Shown here in pieces: positions 1 through 5,732 of a stretch of 6,673 nucleotides of DNA. The stretch is from JBKGYG01 sp046546235 (GTDB taxonomy: Bacteria > Bacillota > Clostridia > Lachnospirales > DSM-24629). Every line of letters begins with the position of its first letter. Positions within the stretch are counted from its first letter, which is position 1. Position numbers and translations under genes: made by a program. The stretch covers positions 1-6,673 of the forward strand of contig JBKGYG010000075.1 in the NCBI GenBank assembly GCA_046546235.1, written 5' to 3'. Under the pieces are notes generated by a model, which was not told the origin of the DNA, ran no database searches, and saw only the letters and a program-made list of their open reading frames with translations.

Positions 1-1
1 G

Positions 2-244
2 CTATGCAGTCTTCATTCCATCTTTCAAGATTATGAAAGGTACGATTATGGGCAAGGAAAATTTCGAGCTTTTTCAATATATTTATGTAGATTTGAAGAT
101 GTTCATTTGCGTGGAATAGAAAAAGTAAATGTACCCGGTACTAGAGCAAGTCAATTGGTAGCAGAACATAGAGAAAATTGCAAAAAATTTAGATTAATAA
201 AACAAATTTATAAAAAAAAGCCCCTTATTTTAGGGGGTACATAA
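2..244 (+). CDS. Partial open frame of unknown function, 5' end outside the window
   Basis: An open frame of 80 codons runs in from the left edge and stops at TAA 242-244. I do not recognise the product. Its visible part is basic and polar, with the stretch RGIEKVNVPGTRASQLVAEH near the middle and a lysine-rich end (KQIYKKKP). No start codon or ribosome binding site can be seen because the 5' end is missing. Its last dozen codons lie on top of a good minus-strand terminator (212-236). Either two convergent genes share that hairpin or the frame is fortuitous. A competing plus frame is also open from base 3 to about 119, so a frameshifted remnant is possible too. Confidence 0.3.
   Translation, partial: LCSLHSIFQDYERYDYGQGKFRAFSIYLCRFEDVHLRGIEKVNVPGTRASQLVAEHRENCKKFRLIKQIYKKKPLILGGT
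212..236 (-). terminator. Intrinsic terminator of the ugp/GDPD operon
   Basis: Read on the minus strand, a CCCCT/AGGGG stem with a six-base loop is followed by C and then eight T residues (bases 212-219). It lies about 180 bases downstream of the broken GDPD gene stop and is the first clear terminator after the operon. The stem is short (5 bp) but GC-rich and the T-run is long, so Rho-independent termination of the minus-strand transcript is likely. Confidence 0.65.
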
Positions 245-414
245 TGACAAAAGTTACTACTTTGCATTGGAACAAAATAATTATTTCTTTATGGGTAACA
301 AATTATTATATGCTACAAAAATAAAATAATTGTAAAGTACATTTAATAAATCCAATTTACTTCCACAATACATCTGTGTTAATTTAATCATTCCGTAATA
401 AGTAGTTAAAAGGG

Positions 415-962
415 CTACTTTAGATTATTATTAAGTTGTTTTTTTACTTCGCCTGGATAATCACATATAATCATATCTGCCCCATTTTTAATAATATTTT
501 TAATATCTTTTCTTTCATTTGTACCATAAATATTTACTCTTATATCTTTATTTTTACATTTAGATATAATTTCTTCATTTACAGCTAAATAATGTGGATG
601 TATATTCTTTATTTTTAATCTTTCGGCATAAATCCAGGGTTCAAATAAGCAAGAATTATATCAGATAACTCCAAAACTTGTTCAAGTGTAGGAATTTTTT
701 CATTCATAAATTTTTTATCAAAATAATTACCTGCATCATATCTATTTAATTCTTCAAAAGTAAAATCTTTAATATAACCTGAGCCATCAGTTGTTCTGTC
801 GATAGTTTCATCATGAATAACTACAGGAATCTCATCCTTTGTTAGGTGAACATCTAGTTCAATCCCTTCTGCTCCCTGATCAATGGCTTTTTGAAAACTT
901 ACAATAGTATTCTCAGGAGCAATACCCGATGCACCTCTATGTGCAATTATATATGGTTTCAT
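415..962 (-). pseudogene. Second GDPD gene, broken by an internal deletion and frameshift
   Basis: The 5' part (962 down to about 655) encodes a normal GDPD N-terminus: HRG at residues 8-10, PENT at 16-19, ELDVH at 35-39, HDE at 50-52, then DRTTDGSG. Near base 655 the match fails and the frame stops at 615-617. In another frame, about bases 647 to 415, the typical GDPD C-terminus continues: LFEPWIYAERL, HPHYLAVNEE, a VNIYGTN strand and GADMIICDYP, stopping at TAG 415-417. By comparison with the intact neighbour, about 65 residues between the PTLEQVLEL helix and the EPW segment are missing. The lost part includes the NIEIK strand with metal- and substrate-binding Glu and Lys. The ATG at 962 has an AGGAGA site about 11 bases upstream, and the gap to the preceding GDPD is 42 bases. 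It is a tandem paralog of that gene, very probably inactive. Confidence 0.85.
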
Positions 963-1004
963 ATTATATCCACTCTCCTAATTTAATTAATAATTATTGT
1001 TCAT

Positions 1005-1775
1005 TTATAGTTCTTCCAATATTTTTCTTACTTTCCGAGGATGGTTAGTTGATAAACCATTTACTCCCATTTCTATTTTATTAATCACTTCTTCTTCAAT
1101 ATTTTCTTCTGATTTACCTGCACCACAGATTACCGACATACCTTTATTTTTAGCCTGTTCAACCAGTGGTTTACTAGCTATTATAGGATGCGGATACCAA
1201 CCATTTATATCTAAAAACTTAAGCAAATCAATTTTCATTAATTCCTGACCTTTTCTTATATCTAAAAAACCAGCATAAGCACCTCTTTTGTATTCTTTTA
1301 AAGCCATTAATGCTTGCAAATCAAAAGATATAAATAAAACTTCATTCCAAAGATTTAAATCATTTATTATTTTTACGGTTTCTTGCAATGTTTCTCTCCA
1401 TCCTTTATATAGAAAAGCCTTAATTTCTATATTAGTTAAAGCGTTGCCTTTTATTAAATCTAGCGACTCGACTAATGTGGGAACTTTTTCTCCTTTAAAT
1501 CTATCAGAAAACCAGCTTCCTGCATCTAATTTCTTGATTTGACTTCTCGTTTTCTCTCCAATATAACCAGAACCATCAGTTGTTCTATCAAATGTCTCAT
1601 CGTGAATAACAAATACTTCTTTGTCTTTAGAAATATGGACATCTAATTCAATTATATCAGCACCAGCTTCAATTGCCTTTTCAAAAGAAATCATAGTATT
1701 CTCTGGATATAAACCACTATACCCTCTATGAGCTTGAACATAGACATTTTTACCAATAAAACTGTTATCTATCAT
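1005..1775 (-). CDS. ugpQ: Cytosolic glycerophosphodiester phosphodiesterase
   Basis: A 256-residue protein of the GDPD family (TIM-barrel, metal-dependent). The family cleaves glycerophosphodiesters to glycerol-3-phosphate plus an alcohol. All hallmark motifs are present: HRG at residues 16-18, PENT at 24-27, ELDVH at 43-47, HDE at 58-60, a DRTTDGSG loop at 63-70 and NIEIK at 115-119. Length is normal for the short bacterial UgpQ type. There is no signal peptide or membrane segment, so it should act in the cytosol on imported substrate. The ATG at 1775 lies inside the last codons of the ugpA-like gene (11-base overlap), with GGGAG about 11 bases upstream. This suggests translational coupling. 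The C-terminal segment (GAGKSEEN, then LSTNHP where WTVN and TDYP are usual) departs from the family consensus and may alter substrate choice. GDPD identity is secure; the symbol rests on context. Confidence 0.9.
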   Translation of the reverse strand: MIDNSFIGKNVYVQAHRGYSGLYPENTMISFEKAIEAGADIIELDVHISKDKEVFVIHDETFDRTTDGSGYIGEKTRSQIKKLDAGSWFSDRFKGEKVPTLVESLDLIKGNALTNIEIKAFLYKGWRETLQETVKIINDLNLWNEVLFISFDLQALMALKEYKRGAYAGFLDIRKGQELMKIDLLKFLDINGWYPHPIIASKPLVEQAKNKGMSVICGAGKSEENIEEEVINKIEMGVNGLSTNHPRKVRKILEEL

Positions 1776-2775
1776 AGTGAACCCTACTCCCTATAAAAAT
1801 TTTTTGTATAATAGTCATAATTAATAAAAAAACAAATAGAAATAAGGAAATAGCACTTGCATAACCCATTTCTAAACTTTGAAAAGCTCTATTATAAATA
1901 TAATATACAATTACTTCTGTTTTCCTTGATGGACCCCCGCCAGTCATCATATAAACTGAACTAAATACTTGAAAACTATTTATTGCCTGTAATATTAATA
2001 TCATATAAGTAGTTGGTGTTAATAAAGGCCAGGTTATATTTTTGAATTTCTGCCAGGTATTAGCACCATCAACATCAGCAGCTTCATATAACTCATTAGG
2101 TATATCCATTAAGCCCGCTAAATATATGACCATATAAAAACCAGTACCTTTCCATACAGCTAAAAAAACTACAGCCAACATTGATGTACTTACATTTATC
2201 CATTCCCAATTAGCAGGATTTAAGCCTACTGATTCTATCCATGGTTTTATTGTTGTCCATAACGGTGTCATAAAACTATTAGAATTTCTCAACCAATTAA
2301 TTGGTTCGAGTCCAAATATAGAAATGAAATAATTAAACCAACCTAAATTGGGATGATACATCCATTGCCAAACCATAGAAACGGCTGCCATACTAACAAC
2401 TACTGGCGCAAAGTAACCTGCTCTTAAAAAAGCTAATCCCTTAACTTTCCTTTTTAGTCCTAATGCAATTAATAAGGCAAGACCCGTCTGTAATGGAACA
2501 GATAAAAAAACAAAAACAAAGGTATTACCAATAGCATTCCAAAATCGAGAATCTTCAAAAATCATTCTCGAATAATTAGCTATACCGATAAAATTATCGG
2601 ATGGTCTTATTAATAGAGTGTCTCGAAGACTTAACCACACTAGCTGCAAAGCAGGATATATACTAAATGTAAAAAGTATTAAAAAAGCAGGCAATAAAAA
2701 AAGATATGCAATAACAAAATTAGATTTCAATATTTTTTTTCCTGCTTTTACTATAATATTATTTTGATTATTCAT
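1765..2775 (-). CDS. ugpA: ABC transporter permease, UgpA/MalF type (CUT1 family)
   Basis: A 336-residue inner-membrane permease of the carbohydrate-uptake-1 class (binding-protein-dependent transport family). It has six predicted hydrophobic segments, with the first near residues 20-40 (AYLFLLPAFLILF). The cytoplasmic EAA loop that docks the ATPase is at 231-250 (EAADVDGANTWQKFKNITWP), followed by the typical MTGGGP motif at 277-282. It is longer than the usual 290-300 residues because of an insertion at about 164-198, rich in Trp and Pro, between the third and fourth membrane segments. The ATG at 2775 has AAAGGG nine bases upstream. It lies 78 bases after the binding-protein stop with a strong hairpin between, and its end overlaps the GDPD start. 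It should pair with the UgpE-like permease at 4261-5133. The substrate, glycerophosphodiester or glycerol-3-phosphate, is inferred from the UgpB-like protein and GDPD neighbours. Confidence 0.88.
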   Translation of the reverse strand: MNNQNNIIVKAGKKILKSNFVIAYLFLLPAFLILFTFSIYPALQLVWLSLRDTLLIRPSDNFIGIANYSRMIFEDSRFWNAIGNTFVFVFLSVPLQTGLALLIALGLKRKVKGLAFLRAGYFAPVVVSMAAVSMVWQWMYHPNLGWFNYFISIFGLEPINWLRNSNSFMTPLWTTIKPWIESVGLNPANWEWINVSTSMLAVVFLAVWKGTGFYMVIYLAGLMDIPNELYEAADVDGANTWQKFKNITWPLLTPTTYMILILQAINSFQVFSSVYMMTGGGPSRKTEVIVYYIYNRAFQSLEMGYASAISLFLFVFLLIMTIIQKIFIGSRVHYDR

Positions 2776-2801
2776 ACAACATATCCCTTTCTATTAAAAT
2801 A

Positions 2802-2844
2802 TACTTAATAATAGGCGGGGTTTTACCCCGCCTATTATTAAGTA
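2802..2844 (-). promoter_or_regulatory. Intercistronic 20-bp hairpin between binding-protein and permease genes
   Basis: Bases 2802-2821 pair perfectly with 2825-2844 (GC-rich core GGCGGGG/CCCCGCC), leaving a three-base loop. On the minus-strand transcript it starts 10 bases after the ugpB stop and is followed by AUAUUUUAAU, a poor U-tract. By analogy with malE-malF and other binding-protein operons, it probably protects the 3' end of the binding-protein mRNA or partly terminates transcription. UgpB would then be made in excess over the permeases. The structure is certain; the function is inferred. Confidence 0.8.
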
Positions 2845-2853
2845 AAACTAAAA

Positions 2854-4101
2854 CTATTGTTGTGATAACCCATAAACGCGCATCAGTCTATTACCTGTTT
2901 CTACAACACTATCAAGAGCCTTACTTACATCAGCCTGCTCTACAAACATCTGATCAAACAACCAACCTAATTCACTATGGACTTCACCCCAGAAAGGAAC
3001 TTTAGGTCTTGGATGAGCATATGCTAATTGCTCATAAGTCACATATGCTCTAGGTTCTTCTTCAAAATACTGTTGAAGCAATTCACTTTCATATGCATCA
3101 TACTTAGCCGCCATATAACCAGTCTCAATAGCAAACTCAGCAAAATTTTCTGCTTGAATCAAATAAGTTAGGAATTCCCAGGAAGCATCCTTTTCTTCTT
3201 GTGTTCCAGTGTCAAACATAAAGAAGTTAGCTCCACCTATAGGAACATATCGCTCTGTGTTATAAGGTTGAACTGCTACTCCTAATTCAAAATCGGCCAT
3301 TTGTATACTCCTTTTCAGAGCGGCAGTTGAACGCTGAATCATTCCCAGTTGTCCAGTCAAAAACATTTCATCGCCTTCTTCACCGTATATAGCCACATCA
3401 TGTTTATGAACCATGTCCTGAGTAAATTTCATAGCTTCAACAGCTTCTGGAGAATTGAAAATGAATTTTGTATTATCTTCATTTAATATTTCTGCTCCAT
3501 TCTGCCCAGTCCAAGCTTCAAACATCCAACCCCAGGGAAAAAAATCTATACCATATACATCTAGTTCTTCTTTTAAAGTATATGAATAATCTAAAAGATC
3601 ATCCCAAGTTTCTGGAGTTCCTTCTAGTCCTGCCTCTTCGAATAGTTCTTTATTATAATATAATAGAGGGGTGCTGGTATTATATGGTATTCCGTAAATT
3701 GTACCATTATATATTGCTGTTTCCCTAACAGCAGGGAAGAAATCATCAAATGATAAATCTTCAGTTCTATCGAAATAAGAACCAAGCGGTTCCAGAGCTT
3801 GAGCATCTACGAAGGCTGCTCCACGACTTTGCTCAAACATAGAAATATTTGGTGGGTCACCAGCAGCCAGAGCAGCTTGAGCACCCTGTAATGTTTCCTG
3901 ATATCCACCTGAATATACTATCTCAACTTGAATATCATCATGCAGTTCATTAAATTCTGCAGCTTTTTCTTCTATAACTTCCTGCCCATAACCCATCGAC
4001 AATGAATGCCAAACTGTAATCTCTATCTGTGCGGAGACTTGTAAGCTTAATACAAATACTAAAAAACATGTAAATAATAATGCAGATAATTTTTTAGACA
4101 T
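2854..4101 (-). CDS. ugpB: ABC transporter solute-binding protein, UgpB-like
   Basis: A 415-residue extracytoplasmic solute-binding protein (SBP_bac_1 family). The signal peptide covers residues 1-24 (MSKK, hydrophobic core, VSA before Gln25). No Cys is suitably placed for a lipoprotein, so it is likely a soluble periplasmic protein. The mature part starts ITVWHS and continues with features shared with E. coli UgpB: VEIVYSGGYQETLQ near the N-terminus, GGANFF mid-chain, the ETGYMA segment, and the C-terminal pattern ALDSVVETGNRLMRVY. UgpB binds glycerol-3-phosphate and glycerophosphocholine, which fits the GDPD gene in the operon, but other CUT1 sugar binders share this fold. I chose the ATG at 4101 because GGGGG lies seven bases upstream. 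An in-frame ATG at 4128 would put MKNKKGGIK before the signal peptide and bury that site. The gene has its own promoter and is followed by a strong hairpin. Confidence 0.85.
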   Translation of the reverse strand: MSKKLSALLFTCFLVFVLSLQVSAQIEITVWHSLSMGYGQEVIEEKAAEFNELHDDIQVEIVYSGGYQETLQGAQAALAAGDPPNISMFEQSRGAAFVDAQALEPLGSYFDRTEDLSFDDFFPAVRETAIYNGTIYGIPYNTSTPLLYYNKELFEEAGLEGTPETWDDLLDYSYTLKEELDVYGIDFFPWGWMFEAWTGQNGAEILNEDNTKFIFNSPEAVEAMKFTQDMVHKHDVAIYGEEGDEMFLTGQLGMIQRSTAALKRSIQMADFELGVAVQPYNTERYVPIGGANFFMFDTGTQEEKDASWEFLTYLIQAENFAEFAIETGYMAAKYDAYESELLQQYFEEEPRAYVTYEQLAYAHPRPKVPFWGEVHSELGWLFDQMFVEQADVSKALDSVVETGNRLMRVYGLSQQ

Positions 4102-4108
4102 TTTAATG

Positions 4109-4116
4109 CCCCCTTT
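4109..4116 (-). promoter_or_regulatory. Ribosome binding site that fixes the ugpB start
   Basis: The minus strand reads AAAGGGGG, seven bases before ATG 4101-4099. The alternative ATG at 4128 has no comparable site, so the shorter protein beginning MSKKLS is preferred. Confidence 0.75.
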
Positions 4117-4142
4117 TTTATTTTTCACCTAAACATATTACA

Positions 4143-4207
4143 GAGAAGATTTATATACTCTTACTTTTTTATCAAACAACCTTCAAGACTTATATCTCCT
4201 CCTTTCC
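4143..4207 (-). promoter_or_regulatory. ugpB 5' leader with an orphan Shine-Dalgarno and a complementary segment
   Basis: On the minus strand, GGAAAGGAGGAGA (4207-4195) is a near-perfect anti-16S match. It is followed only by a possible TTG-AAG-GTT-GTT-TGA mini-frame and no gene. About 45 bases downstream, ATCTTCTC (4150-4143) can pair with GAGGAGAT (4201-4194) over 8 bp including one G-U, closing a large loop. The site lies about 95 bases before the real ugpB ATG. It could be a leader-peptide start, a ribosome standby site or a leftover of an older gene start. The sequence elements are visible; regulation is only inferred. Confidence 0.35.
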
Positions 4208-4224
4208 TAAATTTTTAGATATAT

Positions 4225-4253
4225 ATGTTATTTTCATTAAGCCTTGTTGTCAA
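4225..4253 (-). promoter_or_regulatory. Sigma-70/SigA-type promoter of ugpB
   Basis: On the minus strand, a consensus TTGACA (4253-4248) is separated by exactly 17 bases from TAACAT (4230-4225, four of six consensus bases). It starts eight bases after the ugpE stop codon. The expected start of transcription is near 4218, which gives a leader of about 115 bases before the ugpB ATG. With no terminator between ugpE and ugpB, this would add to read-through from upstream. Confidence 0.6.
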
Positions 4254-4260
4254 AATCTAA

Positions 4261-5133
4261 CTATTTCAATCCAGTTCGAGCTATACCTTGAATAAAATAT
4301 TTTTGTAAAAAAGCAAATATTATTAGTGGTGGTAAAGCAGCCAGGGTAGCTGCAGCCATCATTTCAGCATGATTAGTTCCCCATGAATCTTGGAAAGTTG
4401 ATATAGCTACCTGAACAACCCAAAGACTACGACTATTAGTCATGATTAATGGCCATAAAAATTGATTCCATTGGGCCTGCCAGACAAATACTGCTAAAGC
4501 TGCAAATGCTGGTTTAGCCATAGGAAACATTATACTAAACAAAACTCTCAGTTTTCCACAACCATCTATCTTTGCAGCATCTTCTATATCATCAGGTATA
4601 GTTCTAAAGAATTGTCTAAATAAAAATATACCTAACCCGCTAGCACCAAAGGGTACAATAAGAGCATAATAAGTATCAATCCAGTTAAGTCGCCTTAAAA
4701 TAATAAAATTAGCTGTAATAGTAACAGTTAAAGGAACCATCATCGTAGAAACAAAAAAGAGAAACATAAAATCTCTTCCTTTGAATTCCATTCTTGCCAG
4801 TGGATAAGCCGCCAATGAGCAAGTTAAACTCTGTAAAACTACTGCTCCAAAAGATATGATCATACTATTAGTGAAAGAAACAAAAAAATCAATCCCAGAA
4901 ATAGCGGCCATAAAAGCTTCTAAATTAGCAGTGCGGGGAATTAATGTAGGAGGATATGTAAAAAGTTCTGTCTGTTCTTTTAACGATGTTGCTATCATCC
5001 AGAAAAAAGGAAATAACCATATTACTAAACCTAAAAACATTAATATATTGATTATACTTTTTATATTTCTCTGCCCTACTGCAGTATTATATTTTTGATT
5101 TTTTTTTATATCTATCCAATTTTCTTTTGGCAA
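4261..5133 (-). CDS. ugpE: ABC transporter permease, UgpE/MalG type (CUT1 family)
   Basis: A 290-residue inner-membrane permease with six hydrophobic segments. The first (about residues 27-50) ends in the family-typical FPFFWMIATSLK, followed by TNSMIIS at 89-95. The EAA loop is near 184-204 (DAAKIDGCGKLRVLFSIMFP), with Cys at a position often Ala. The protein ends in GIARTGLK, close to the usual MalG/UgpE C-terminus (GLTAGAVK type). The start is TTG 5133: AGGAGG lies eight bases upstream, and the first in-frame ATG would remove the N-terminal tail and cut into the first membrane segment. It is the first gene of the operon, placed before the binding protein. Its partner UgpA is encoded after the binding protein, an unusual split. 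No ATPase gene is nearby. Confidence 0.88.
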   Translation of the reverse strand: MPKENWIDIKKNQKYNTAVGQRNIKSIINILMFLGLVIWLFPFFWMIATSLKEQTELFTYPPTLIPRTANLEAFMAAISGIDFFVSFTNSMIISFGAVVLQSLTCSLAAYPLARMEFKGRDFMFLFFVSTMMVPLTVTITANFIILRRLNWIDTYYALIVPFGASGLGIFLFRQFFRTIPDDIEDAAKIDGCGKLRVLFSIMFPMAKPAFAALAVFVWQAQWNQFLWPLIMTNSRSLWVVQVAISTFQDSWGTNHAEMMAAATLAALPPLIIFAFLQKYFIQGIARTGLK

Positions 5134-5139
5134 TTACTA

Positions 5140-5147
5140 CCCCTCCT
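5140..5147 (-). promoter_or_regulatory. Strong ribosome binding site selecting the TTG start of ugpE
   Basis: The minus strand reads AGGAGGGG, with AGGAGG ending eight bases before TTG 5133-5131. It is the only good site in this stretch and justifies the non-ATG start. Confidence 0.8.
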
Positions 5148-5168
5148 AGAAAAATTATCTACAACTAA

Positions 5169-5195
5169 ATTTTAGCACTTAATTATTAATATCAA
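5169..5195 (-). promoter_or_regulatory. Promoter of the ugpE-ugpB-ugpA-GDPD operon
   Basis: On the minus strand there is an extended -10 (TGC then TAAAAT, 5177-5169) with TTGATA at 5195-5190. The spacing is short (15 bases) but the TG extension compensates. The -35 sits on the edge of the 42-bp palindrome, so a protein bound there would block RNA polymerase. Predicted transcription starts near 5162, about 30 bases before the TTG start codon. Confidence 0.5.
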
Positions 5196-5230
5196 ATTAA
5201 CGCAATGTTAACATTGTGTTAATTTGATAT
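5189..5230. promoter_or_regulatory. 42-bp palindrome upstream of ugpE, candidate operator
   Basis: Bases 5189-5209 and 5210-5230 are reverse complements except for one pair (5202 G against 5217 T), centred on GTTAAC. The arms contain only a few G/C bases and no T-run follows, so a terminator is unlikely. Its position over the operon -35 suggests a repressor site, or a tandem of shorter dyads (TTAACATTG-type half-sites). No regulator gene is visible in the window, so the binding protein is unknown. Confidence 0.6.
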
Positions 5231-5233
5231 AAT
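5225..5233 (+). promoter_or_regulatory. Possible divergent extended -10 promoter
   Basis: The plus strand reads TG-A-TATAAT, a perfect extended -10, immediately at the right end of the palindrome. There is no convincing -35 at 17 bases. It would drive rightward transcription into 5240-5680, where only fragmentary frames are found. It may be the promoter of a lost divergent gene. Confidence 0.3.
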
Positions 5234-5480
5234 AAATACTGACATTCACAATATTGTATCTGGTAAACATTTTGACCATTACATTTATGATTAAACTGCA
5301 TATTTTGATGCAATTAAGTTAAATTATAAAAATTTTGAAATACGCGACAAGCTTAATGATGTAGAACATGAATATAATTCTTTAGTATATTAGTCCTTAT
5401 AAAAAATACTGCCATTATGTACTTTAAAATTAGGTGATTTTTATTCGGGCACTTACTGGAGCATATTTACTTATAAAATG

Positions 5481-5509
5481 AAAAAAAGCCACTTCGCTAG
5501 AAGTAGCTT
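5481..5509 (-). terminator. Intrinsic terminator on the minus strand
   Basis: On the minus strand, a 10-bp stem (AAGCTACTTC with GAAGTGGCTT, one U-G pair, loop TAGC) runs directly into a T-run (5487-5481). It would end transcripts coming from the right. The nearest upstream frame on that strand ends at 5733, about 220 bases away, so either that mRNA has a long 3' tail or a separate short RNA ends here. Confidence 0.7.
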
Positions 5510-5662
5510 AATCCCTGTTATATGTATGGCGAGAAAGAGAGAGTGTGTGGCATTCGCACTCCTAAACCCCAAGTACATAATGAAATTGAAGGAGAGCACA
5601 AGTTTACCTAACAGTACCTTAAATACTTGGCTTGTGAACAAAACTTTGATTATTCTAATGCT
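5481..5662 (-). ncRNA. Candidate small structured RNA ending at the terminator
   Basis: A minus-strand TATAAT (5674-5669) with a weak -35 could start a transcript of about 180 bases that ends at the 5481-5509 terminator. Within it, several stems are possible: CACAAG/CTTGTG (5636-5631 with 5602-5597), an 8-base pairing with one mismatch (5597-5590 with 5563-5556), and GAGTG/CACTC (5561-5557 with 5545-5541). Alternative partners exist (CCAAGTA/TACTTGG; CTGTTA/TAACAG), which cross each other. I do not recognise a known RNA or riboswitch class. This is a weak call based on structure only. Confidence 0.2.
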
Positions 5663-5732
5663 AATAAAATTATAATATCTTAAATTCTAAATTCAGCATT
5701 GACTTTATAATATCTTTTATCATCAATTTACA

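Larger units (their letters stand above)
5234..5732. other. Gene-poor stretch with possible decayed plus-strand coding pieces
   Basis: No intact gene is visible. Short plus-strand frames look protein-like but lack starts or are interrupted. Bases 5295-5393 give a polar peptide ending LNDVEHEYNSLVY. Bases 5507-5611 contain the start-capable piece MYGEKERVCGIRTPKPQVHN at 5522 and stop at TAA 5609-5611. The same frame then reads on without further stops (QYLKYLACEQNFDYSNANK) to about 5680. I cannot assign a family. The frames could be remnants of a gene once divergent from ugpE, or chance. A 12-base direct repeat TTATAATATCTT occurs at 5670-5681 and 5705-5716. The minus-strand terminator at 5481-5509 also lies here. 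Confidence 0.35.

Noticed and set aside
400..420. AAGTAG/CTACTT 6-bp stem at the end of the broken GDPD gene as operon terminator
   Set aside because: It is weak, with no T-run after it on the minus strand; the hairpin at 212-236 is far better.
997..1542. Two plus-strand open frames (997-1248 and 1288-1542)
   Set aside because: They lie entirely opposite the well-supported GDPD gene and have no ribosome binding site or recognisable product.
3468..3806. Open frames on both strands inside the binding-protein gene
   Set aside because: Their composition is low-complexity and Tyr/Leu-rich, and they overlap the conserved ugpB coding frame; they are shadows.
4102..4128. Upstream in-frame ATG adding MKNKKGGIK to UgpB
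   Set aside because: It has no good ribosome binding site, and it would translate through the GGGGG site that serves the ATG at 4101.
4856..5098. Plus-strand open frame opposite ugpE
   Set aside because: It is antisense to the N-terminal membrane segments of a clear permease, with no supporting signals.
5189..5230. The palindrome as a transcription terminator
   Set aside because: The arms are AT-rich, no U-tract follows on either strand, and it sits over a promoter.
5478..5675. Plus-strand 65-codon open frame starting MKKSHFARSS
   Set aside because: Its first codons are the complement of a strong minus-strand terminator, there is no ribosome binding site, and another frame in the same stretch looks at least as protein-like.
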